A stretch of DNA of 37,439 nucleotides from a virus, in IMG/VR virus record IMGVR_UViG_3300042691_019871, positions 1 through 37,439 of that record. The stretch is one strand, 5' to 3'. The notes beneath the pieces are model-generated. The model was not told the DNA's origin, did no database searches, and saw only the letters and a list, made by a program, of their open reading frames with translations. Shown one piece after another: positions 31,378-37,439 of this stretch. The translations under genes and the position numbers were made by a program. The first letter of the stretch is position 1. Each line of letters starts with the position of its first letter.

Positions 31378-32171
31378 GACATCATATATTTTCCAAAATG
31401 TTTCTTTTCTATTTCTTTTTCATTAGGATATAATTCAAACATATTGAATCCACTAGGTCTTTTTGTTAAAACATTATGATAAAACCACCCCCAAGGTTCT
31501 GTTATATTTTTTATCTCGGAATCGTATAAATTTTTATTGTATGTATTTTCCGGTGATGGATGACCAGATCCCCAACCATGATGTATATGAGCTATTTGAA
31601 TAGGATAATCATTTATTATTGGATCATTATTACCATATTGTTTTAATATACAGGTTAATGCAGTGTCATATAAAATAGATCCTATTAAATATTCTTTTAT
31701 TAAATTTCTATTCTTGATATACCATTCCTTTTTCATAACAAATGTGTCTTGTCCTGCTATCTCATATCTATATGGTGTCATTTTTTCATCTATACTTTGT
31801 ATAGGTAAAATATCCATTCTTGAACAAGCATAACCTGTATAATCGCCATTTAGAATATATTTTATAAATTTATCACTAAATAATACATCACTGTTAGTAT
31901 AAACCATATAATCACAGTCTGTTTCTGCTAATCCATCTAAAATATCTTTTACACAAGGTGTAGACTTTTTACCATTTTCAACAAAATCTCTACTATCCCT
32001 ATTTAAAAGTATTCTTTTGTGAGTATCTGGTATTTTTTCCTCATTTGATCTTTGAAAAGCAAATAAATTAACATTATCTGGAAAAAGTATTTTTAACTTA
32101 GCCTGAGTTTGTAAACCCAATGATTGTTTTAAATCTTCTCCAAAAATATTAGTACCTATACTTATTTTCAT
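31374..32171 (-). CDS. Putative GT-A glycosyltransferase
   Basis: A 265-residue protein with a nucleotide-diphospho-sugar transferase look. It has a short N-terminal strand (MKISIGTNIFGE), an acidic segment DYMVYTNSDVLFSDKFIKYI (88-107) at the usual place for the DxD-like donor site (here NSD), and a later HIHHGWGSGHPSPE stretch (about 199-212) rich in histidines that may hold the catalytic or acceptor site. Not assigned to a family. It is translated in an overlapping chain with the GT25 and methyltransferase genes. Confidence 0.65.
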   Translation of the reverse strand: MKISIGTNIFGEDLKQSLGLQTQAKLKILFPDNVNLFAFQRSNEEKIPDTHKRILLNRDSRDFVENGKKSTPCVKDILDGLAETDCDYMVYTNSDVLFSDKFIKYILNGDYTGYACSRMDILPIQSIDEKMTPYRYEIAGQDTFVMKKEWYIKNRNLIKEYLIGSILYDTALTCILKQYGNNDPIINDYPIQIAHIHHGWGSGHPSPENTYNKNLYDSEIKNITEPWGWFYHNVLTKRPSGFNMFELYPNEKEIEKKHFGKYMMS

Positions 32172-32749
32172 ACGTAAAGAACTCCTATTCCTTTTTCTTT
32201 TTTATCACTGTGTAAAATTTCTTTGTATTTGTAATTTGTTTTTAACGAATTCCATAACTTAAATACACCACCTTCTTCATTTTCTGCTATATCATGGAAT
32301 GCTATTATACCACCCTTTCTAACTAAAGGGGAATACATCTCAAAATCAATTTTAACAAAATCATACATATGATTTCCGTCTATAAACAAGAAATCTAAAC
32401 TGTTTGTTATTTCTTTAACTTGTTTTAAAGTTTTTTCCCACTGAGACATCCCCTTTATTAAATAAAGTCTTGTATTATTTTCTTTTGCCCATTTAGGCCA
32501 TTCGGTTGAATAGTTATGTTCTTGTTCCTTTACTCTATAATCATTAGGACCACAAAAATCTCTAACTGGTAAATCTACCGATATAACAGTTGCTTTATTT
32601 TTCGCATAATGCATAAAATGTTTTAGTGAAAACCCCATCAGAGAGCCAATTTCTAGTACATTTTGTGGGTTTAAATCTTTGTATATACTCAATAACTCTT
32701 CATATTCAGATACAATCTGTGTTTCGTTAATTCTTTGGTCTATTATCAT
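32168..32749 (-). CDS. Class I SAM methyltransferase (CmcI/Methyltransf_24 type)
   Basis: A 193-residue methyltransferase. It has NVLEIGSLMGFSLKHF (34-49) as the SAM-binding loop, VISVDLPVRDF as the acidic loop, LDFLFIDGNHMYDFVKIDFE as the D-G-N-H motif, and GGIIAFHDIAENEEGGV as the HD.A motif near the metal or acceptor site. This order (EIG..G; D-P; FIDG.H.Y; FHD) marks the CmcI-like group. It is the second of this kind in the island but shares little with the copy at 27740 beyond the family motifs, so it probably has a different target. The stop of the following gene upstream overlaps its start by 23 bases. Confidence 0.82.
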   Translation of the reverse strand: MIIDQRINETQIVSEYEELLSIYKDLNPQNVLEIGSLMGFSLKHFMHYAKNKATVISVDLPVRDFCGPNDYRVKEQEHNYSTEWPKWAKENNTRLYLIKGMSQWEKTLKQVKEITNSLDFLFIDGNHMYDFVKIDFEMYSPLVRKGGIIAFHDIAENEEGGVFKLWNSLKTNYKYKEILHSDKKEKGIGVLYV

Positions 32750-33596
32750 AAATTTTTTTAATAATGTTTATAACATTCTTTTGTGTTTCTGCTTGTATTT
32801 GTGATGGAACAGTATTATGAAGAAAATAAAAGTGTTTTAATCCTTCCTGTACTTGTTTCATGAACTTTTCTTCATTAGATGCTAAACTTGTATTGGCTTT
32901 TTCGTTTTCTGCTTCTTTTATATAATTTTCACTCCCACTTATATCAGCAAACCACCAGAATGGTGTATATTTCCCTTTTTTAATAATCCTATATGTATGT
33001 TCTACGTGTTCCCATGCATTGTAAAACGTCTCATCTAAAAGACCAACCTCATCTAAAATAGATTTGTTAAAATATGTAAACATCGCCACTATGTGTTCAT
33101 ATAATGATATGGATATTCCTTCTTTATATTCTACAACCAATTTAGGATTAGGTTCGGTTGTTTGTTTTGCTAGATGTCTCTTGGAAAGATCTCCTATTAT
33201 ATTTGGATTTTCTTGTTTTCTATTCCAAGGGCTACCAGGTCCATAATTAAAATGTGGTATTCCTGTAATATTATAAGCATTTATATATTTTTCCCAAATT
33301 TCATTATTGGATATGATACAATCATCTTCTAATATAAAAATATGCTCACATTCTTCATCTAACAAATACTTTAATGCTTTATTTTTTGTTTTACTAACAC
33401 CTAAATTTTTTTCATTTAAAATATATTTTATATTGTTTTCTGTAAAAAACGTTTTAAATTTAACGTCTAAATCTTTTCCATCGTTAACAACGACAATTTT
33501 ATGTACTTTTTGTAAATCTATACTTTTGACACATTGATCAAAGTATTCTGGTCTATTACAGGTGATAATTCCTATTCCTATTTTATTTTTTACCAT
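32727..33596 (-). CDS. Glycosyltransferase family 2
   Basis: A 289-residue GT2 enzyme. It has the N-terminal strand GIGIITCNRPEYFDQCVKSI (7-26), VVVNDGKD (35-42) as the nucleotide contact, NLGVSKTKNKAL (64-75) and IFILEDDCII (86-95) as the DxD/EDD site. The WW-F and H-rich segments (ITGIPHFNYGPG; AWEHVEHTYRI) are acceptor-side features. Near the C-terminus is FYFLHNTVPSQIQ, similar to the C-terminus of the gene at 33583. Donor and acceptor are unknown. Confidence 0.88.
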   Translation of the reverse strand: MVKNKIGIGIITCNRPEYFDQCVKSIDLQKVHKIVVVNDGKDLDVKFKTFFTENNIKYILNEKNLGVSKTKNKALKYLLDEECEHIFILEDDCIISNNEIWEKYINAYNITGIPHFNYGPGSPWNRKQENPNIIGDLSKRHLAKQTTEPNPKLVVEYKEGISISLYEHIVAMFTYFNKSILDEVGLLDETFYNAWEHVEHTYRIIKKGKYTPFWWFADISGSENYIKEAENEKANTSLASNEEKFMKQVQEGLKHFYFLHNTVPSQIQAETQKNVINIIKKIYDNRPKN

Positions 33597-34335
33597 AATT
33601 TTGTTGTAAAAATTCTATTGTTTTTAAGACTTCATCTTCTGATGATTTTTGTGATTCTGTTTGATTTGGAATAAAGTTGTTTTTATGCATAAAATAACCA
33701 TAAGAGTATCTAACCGACATATCTTCACTAGGAAAATCTTTTAAATAAGGATTAGATATTGTTTTTTTATTTTCTACCATTCCTACTGAAATTGTAGGAT
33801 AATAACCGACGGATGTATATAGCTTATTTTTACGCATTCGATGAATATAATCATAAACATGTAAATCATGTGAATTAACGATTTGTTCATCAAAAAAACC
33901 AACATTTTTTATAATTCCTGTAAAGGTATAAATAAATTTTGTGTTAAGTTTGTTAGATAATTTTAGAATGTTTTCGGTTTTATCATCTTCTACATCTAAT
34001 GTTTTGTTATCAACATATCCGGTTAAAAACCAAGTACCAAATGTTTCTGCTGTTTTATGTATTTTTTCAAAAATTTCTTTATCTTTTAAAACCTGATCAG
34101 AGTGTATTATAAAATAATGACTCAAATCATTTATTCTAAAATCGTGTAAGATTAAATTACACATATGAGCTAATGATACATCATTAACTTCTATATATTT
34201 GTTTATTCTTTCGTTTTTGTAAGAAGTTTTTCTGTTTCTCACAACGCACACATAATAGTTTTCTGGAATGTTTTTCAAACAATCAGCTAAACTATCATCA
34301 TCATAAATATCTAATATTCCAATTCCTGTTTTCAT
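33583..34335 (-). CDS. Putative GT2-related glycosyltransferase
   Basis: A 250-residue protein with a weaker GT-A pattern: NYYVCVVRNRKTSYKNE at about 26-42 and YFIIHSDQVLKDKEIFEKI (74-92), where HSD takes the place of the DxD site, followed by a GTWFLTGYVD segment and the aspartate-rich HDLHVYDYIHR. The C-terminus (YFMHKNNFIPNQ..SQK) resembles that of the neighbouring GT2 protein (YFLHNTVPSQ..TQK), suggesting a family relation. The first residues overlap the gp47 stop by 4 bases, making this the first island gene after gp47. Confidence 0.65.
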   Translation of the reverse strand: MKTGIGILDIYDDDSLADCLKNIPENYYVCVVRNRKTSYKNERINKYIEVNDVSLAHMCNLILHDFRINDLSHYFIIHSDQVLKDKEIFEKIHKTAETFGTWFLTGYVDNKTLDVEDDKTENILKLSNKLNTKFIYTFTGIIKNVGFFDEQIVNSHDLHVYDYIHRMRKNKLYTSVGYYPTISVGMVENKKTISNPYLKDFPSEDMSVRYSYGYFMHKNNFIPNQTESQKSSEDEVLKTIEFLQQNYGKK

Positions 34336-35372
34336 TTGTTTAATGTATTATAAATTTCGGTCAAGTAATTAATAACTTCTTCTTTGCATTCAATATCTAA
34401 TGTTTTAACATATTCATTTATATTTTCAAGTATATCTATACAATCATATGTTTTTGTTTCGTTTTCTTTTATATCTTGTTTTTCTGTATATTCTGCTTTT
34501 AAATTTAAAGGTCCGTGTTGCATAACTTTCATTAAAAAGTTATTAGCATCTTCCTGTTTTAATGATGATTCTAAATTCAAAGAAATAAAATTATTTTTAA
34601 TCTTATTTCCTATTAATTTTTTAGTCAAATCTTCTGATGTTAGTTTAACAAATTTTGGAGAAAAATCATTTTCAAAAAATTTAAAAGAAGAATTATCTAA
34701 ATCAATTATATAATACCCCCTTTCATCATCAACATCTCCAAAATTATGTTGATAAGGACTTCCCAAGTATAAAATTTGTCCTTTTTCGTAAACTCTATGA
34801 TCTTTTTTATGAAAATGGCCTGATATCACAAATGGACTCTTATCTAATAAGTTTTTGGAGTCTTCTCCCTTTTCACATGCTCTATAACTATTCATATAAA
34901 ATGTGTTAATTTCGAAGTGACCAAAACAAATATCAGTTTTTGGTATATCTTTACATTCAACACCCCAAGGAATAAAGGAAACTGACGTGTTTTGTTTTGT
35001 TTTTAATACCAAGGGTGATTCATCAACTATTTTAATATTATCCCAACCATCTAAAATAGATATAGAATTTATTTCTGCTTTCTCTTTATAAAAACAATCA
35101 TGATTCCCAACTGAAATAATGATTTGAAAGTCTTTAAAATAATCAAAGAATTTTTTTGCCGAATGAATTGTTCTAACAGATATTTCAGATCTATTATGAA
35201 ATACATCACCAGCAATAACGATTGTTTTTATTTGATTTTTTTTATAAAAATCAGATGCTTTCTTTGCAAATTCCAAAGAAATATCATGCCACTCAGGACT
35301 ATCTTGGTATAGTCCTATATGAATATCAGAAAAACATCCAACCTTTGAATCTAAAACATCAATCATTATCAT
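34332..35372 (-). CDS. 47: Recombination endonuclease subunit gp47 (Mre11-like)
   Basis: Nuclease partner of gp46. The calcineurin-like metal site motifs are in order: CFSDIHIG (13-20; D16, H18), VIAGDVFHNR (52-61; D56), ISVGNHDC (86-93; N90, H91, D92), ICFGHFEI and VISGHFHKKDHR. These supply the two-metal ligands of Mre11/SbcD. Length 346 compares with 339 for T4 gp47. The start at 35372 overlaps the gp55 stop by 14 bases; an ATG two codons later is equally plausible. In T4 gp46 follows directly; here the glycan island follows. Confidence 0.96.
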   Translation of the reverse strand: MIMIDVLDSKVGCFSDIHIGLYQDSPEWHDISLEFAKKASDFYKKNQIKTIVIAGDVFHNRSEISVRTIHSAKKFFDYFKDFQIIISVGNHDCFYKEKAEINSISILDGWDNIKIVDESPLVLKTKQNTSVSFIPWGVECKDIPKTDICFGHFEINTFYMNSYRACEKGEDSKNLLDKSPFVISGHFHKKDHRVYEKGQILYLGSPYQHNFGDVDDERGYYIIDLDNSSFKFFENDFSPKFVKLTSEDLTKKLIGNKIKNNFISLNLESSLKQEDANNFLMKVMQHGPLNLKAEYTEKQDIKENETKTYDCIDILENINEYVKTLDIECKEEVINYLTEIYNTLNK

Positions 35373-35964
35373 AAGAGTTAAGGTCTTTTCCTATTTTTAT
35401 TTGATTATTTTTAAATAAATTGGAATAATTCTCAGACATTAACATGTATTCTTGTTGATATTTTTCCTGAGCCTCGTTTATTGTTTTTTCTTTTTTAATT
35501 CTATTCCTAAATGCATTAAATGCTATCCTAGTAAAATAAGAAAATGGATTAGTTCCTTTTTCTCTATCATATTTTTTGGACATAAGAGCTTTAAACATTC
35601 TAACAATACCATCACCAACCATTTCTTCTCTATATGTATATCCAGCAAAATTTGAAGAATAACTTAATTTGTTAGCTATTTTGCTAACCATTTCTGCCAA
35701 TTCATTTGAGATATCACCAGACTGATAATATTTTACAATTTCATCATCAAATTTTTTGGGATCGACATAAAACTTTTCTTTAGGTACTTTTGGTTTTCTT
35801 GGTTTTAAAATTTTTTCTAATTCTTCGTCTTCTTCATCAACTTCATCTTCTTCGATGTCATTATATTCATTTTGTGAATATAACTCATCAATAACGTCCA
35901 TGTCGTCCATGTCTTCAAATTCATCAGATTTGTTTTTCGATAATCTTGTAGTTTTCTGTTTCAT
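35359..35964 (-). CDS. 55: Late-transcription sigma factor, gp55-like
   Basis: Replaces host sigma on RNA polymerase and recognises TATAAATA-type late promoters. The sigma region 2-like core runs FAGYTYREEMVGDGIVRMFK and NPFSYFTRIAFNAFRNRIKKE (about 106-160), matching T4 gp55 FSGYTQSWKQEMIADGIEA and AYITQACFNAFVQRIKKE. The first 60 residues form an acidic, probably disordered extension (EEDEVDEEDEELE) not seen in T4. The C-terminus has YSNLFKNN, near the usual place of a clamp-binding tail. The start is uncertain: the ATG at 35964 overlaps UvsW by 41 bases, and an alternative ATG at 35910 would avoid the overlap but still keep most of the acidic stretch. Confidence 0.9.
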   Translation of the reverse strand: MKQKTTRLSKNKSDEFEDMDDMDVIDELYSQNEYNDIEEDEVDEEDEELEKILKPRKPKVPKEKFYVDPKKFDDEIVKYYQSGDISNELAEMVSKIANKLSYSSNFAGYTYREEMVGDGIVRMFKALMSKKYDREKGTNPFSYFTRIAFNAFRNRIKKEKTINEAQEKYQQEYMLMSENYSNLFKNNQIKIGKDLNSYDND

Positions 35965-37348
35965 ATAATTTTTTTCTTTCTTTTAAATGTTTTAAAGCAT
36001 ATCTGGTATTATCAGCAATATCAAATATTGATGCGATTTTTTTAGTTGGATGTAATCTAAGTGCTCTACCTATAGACTGCATTATTTTTATTTTAGCCTT
36101 ACCAGCCGATGCAAAAATAATGTTATGTAAATTTGGTATATTAATACCAGTACTGAATATTTTCGACATTGCTACTACTATAACATCATCGCTGGCAGAC
36201 ATCAACTCTCTTATTTTTTCTCTTTCTTGTATTTCTGTTGAACCTTGTATAAAATAAATTTTTTTATTATTACTATTTTGTAATAAATTTGTTAAAAAAT
36301 TCCCATGATCAAGACGATCAACCATTATAATAGTATTGTTTTTAATATTTTGAGCTAAATTACATATTATTTTATTTCGATTTAAATCACTCAACAAATA
36401 TTCAAATTCTCTGACATAAGAATCCATTGAATAATCCATATTTAAAATATATGATGGTAAATTTTTATGATTTATTTTCAATATAACAACCTGAAATGAT
36501 GAAATATAATCCTGTTTTTCTAAATTTATAGTTTTTTCCTCATACACTATTGGACCAAATTTACCTAAAATATTCCATTGATCAATTAATGAAGGCGGCA
36601 TGGTTCCAGTAAAACCATACATATGTGGTGTCTTAAAAAGAGAAAAAATCTTGTTTATTGTGTTTCCTTTTCTTATTACATGAGTTTCATCACACAAAAA
36701 TAAATCTATATCTGATAATATTGATAAATCTGTTGATTTGCTTAGTAGTATCTGTGTACCAGCTATAATAATATCTGAATTTTCAAAATCAGGTTTGTTC
36801 TTTCCAGACCATTTTGTTATATTAGTTAAACCATAATTTAAAAAATCTTGATATGTTTGTTCAACTAGTTGAATTGATGGTACAGTAACTAATGTTTTTA
36901 TCTTTTTATTAAGGATATTATTAATATTTAAAATAAGTCCAGCCATTACATATGTTTTCCCGCCAGCCGTTGGCAAAACAACAACACCTCGACCTTGTTT
37001 TAAACAATTTTTAATTGAGTTTTCTTGATATGATCTATACTTTAAACTTAACTGCTTTAGGTCATAATCATCTGATATAGATAATGGGTTATAATATGTT
37101 TTGATATCATCATCTATATCAACATTAATTCCTTTTTTAAAAAAATAGTCTATTATTTCACCTAATAAACCAATTTCAAACTTTCCAGAAGGAGATATAC
37201 AGTAAAGTCTAGCCTGTACAAACGGAGAGTTGCTTTTATAGGCAGGGTTTTGAATTGAAAAATGCTCTCTAACTAAGGAGATAGATGATATATCTCCTTC
37301 TAATTGTAGAAGGCTTTTCTTTTTTCCACTGAACTTTATACTAATCAT
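35924..37348 (-). CDS. uvsW: DNA/RNA helicase UvsW
   Basis: Superfamily 2 helicase that unwinds branched DNA and R-loops, moving T4 from origin- to recombination-dependent replication. An N-terminal substrate domain (about 1-95) is followed by the Q-like YRSYQENSI (104-112), Walker A PTAGGKTYV (126-134), motif II LFLCDETH (216-223), motif III GFTGTMPP and, in domain 2, VDRLDHGNF, FSTGINIPNLHN and the motif VI QSIGRALRLHP. Length 474, slightly shorter than the about 500 residues of T4 UvsW. The start overlaps the stop of the upstream gene in ATGA. The 3' end overlaps gp55 by 41 bases. Confidence 0.94.
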   Translation of the reverse strand: MISIKFSGKKKSLLQLEGDISSISLVREHFSIQNPAYKSNSPFVQARLYCISPSGKFEIGLLGEIIDYFFKKGINVDIDDDIKTYYNPLSISDDYDLKQLSLKYRSYQENSIKNCLKQGRGVVVLPTAGGKTYVMAGLILNINNILNKKIKTLVTVPSIQLVEQTYQDFLNYGLTNITKWSGKNKPDFENSDIIIAGTQILLSKSTDLSILSDIDLFLCDETHVIRKGNTINKIFSLFKTPHMYGFTGTMPPSLIDQWNILGKFGPIVYEEKTINLEKQDYISSFQVVILKINHKNLPSYILNMDYSMDSYVREFEYLLSDLNRNKIICNLAQNIKNNTIIMVDRLDHGNFLTNLLQNSNNKKIYFIQGSTEIQEREKIRELMSASDDVIVVAMSKIFSTGINIPNLHNIIFASAGKAKIKIMQSIGRALRLHPTKKIASIFDIADNTRYALKHLKERKKLYETENYKIIEKQI

Positions 37349-37439
37349 GTTGTTTCTAATTTAGTTATATCTACTATATTTTTTAGATCATAACTCATTG
37401 TTTTAAATATATGTTCTATTTTTTCTAAATATTCGATCA
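37345..37439 (-). CDS. uvsY: Probable UvsY, C-terminal fragment (cut by window end)
   Basis: A 31-codon open frame that runs in from the right edge and stops with a TGA inside the ATGA start of uvsW. The readable tail (EYLEKIEHIFKTMSYDLKNI, then VDITKLETT) resembles the end of UvsY proteins of T4-like phages, which close with a helix followed by a SY.IKN-[AIV]-[VI]-[DE] pattern (T4: SRGFAIKHIQDMRAF). UvsY loads UvsX onto gp32-coated ssDNA, and uvsW and uvsY are neighbours in T4-like genomes. Only the tail is seen, so this is an inference. Confidence 0.5.
   Translation of the reverse strand, partial: IEYLEKIEHIFKTMSYDLKNIVDITKLETT

Noticed and set aside
1-37439. tRNA genes, CRISPR arrays, insertion sequences, long direct repeats, integrase or attachment sites
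   Set aside because: None was seen on either strand; genes are packed with gaps of about 105 bases at most.

Overview
This is an AT-rich stretch of a tailed-phage genome, from a distant T4-like myovirus. The evidence is a recognisable set of T4 core proteins: gp17 terminase, gp27-like hub, gp5-like spike, gp45, gp32, gp41, UvsX, gp43, gp46, gp47, gp55, UvsW and the end of a probable UvsY. The order uvsY-uvsW-55-47-(island)-46-43-uvsX-41-DHH-(33?)-(59?)-32 resembles the marine exo-T-even and cyanophage-type backbone more than T4 itself. The host cannot be fixed. The -35/-10 boxes look like classic sigma70 boxes, which argues against a Bacteroidota or Campylobacter host. Shine-Dalgarno sequences are nearly absent. 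No tRNA, CRISPR array, insertion sequence or integrase was seen, and no gap exceeds about 105 bases.

Layout. (1) Positions 1-9747, plus strand: a late structural block with the 3' part of the large terminase, a tail-tube-fold protein, a gp27-like hub, a small zinc-ribbon protein, a hydrophobic virion protein and a 1197-residue central spike. (2) 9744-13227, minus strand: two unknown small genes and one unknown 270-residue gene, the sliding clamp, a small unknown, and a GTP cyclohydrolase of the FolE2 type. (3) 13232-23071, minus: replication and recombination genes (gp32, two genes in the positions of 59 and 33, a DHH phosphoesterase, gp41, UvsX, a conserved small protein, gp43) and a glycosyltransferase. 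(4) 23108-37439, minus: gp46, then about 9.4 kb of glycosyltransferases, methyltransferases and nucleotide-sugar enzymes, then gp47, gp55, UvsW and a UvsY fragment.

How they fit together. Clamp, gp32, gp41 and gp43 are replisome parts. UvsX, UvsW, UvsY, gp46 and gp47 form the recombination-dependent replication and repair set. gp55 redirects host RNA polymerase to late promoters, and one ATAAATA box lies in front of the plus-strand gene at 4297. The glycan island sits between the Rad50/Mre11-like partners gp46 and gp47, which are adjacent in T4. Its genes overlap mostly by ATGA and look translationally coupled.

The three most unusual things are: (a) a spike whose gp5-type OB fold is split by about 425 residues carrying both an M15-peptidase-like and a 3D (transglycosylase-type) domain; (b) a repeated promoter architecture in which the -10 box lies only 6-12 bases before the start codon, predicting leaderless or near-leaderless mRNAs, with the -35 TTGATT repeatedly containing the TGA stop of the gene before; (c) folE2 wedged beside gp32, with a terminator-like hairpin in its first codons. 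All assignments are by reading motifs and gene order; no database search was run.
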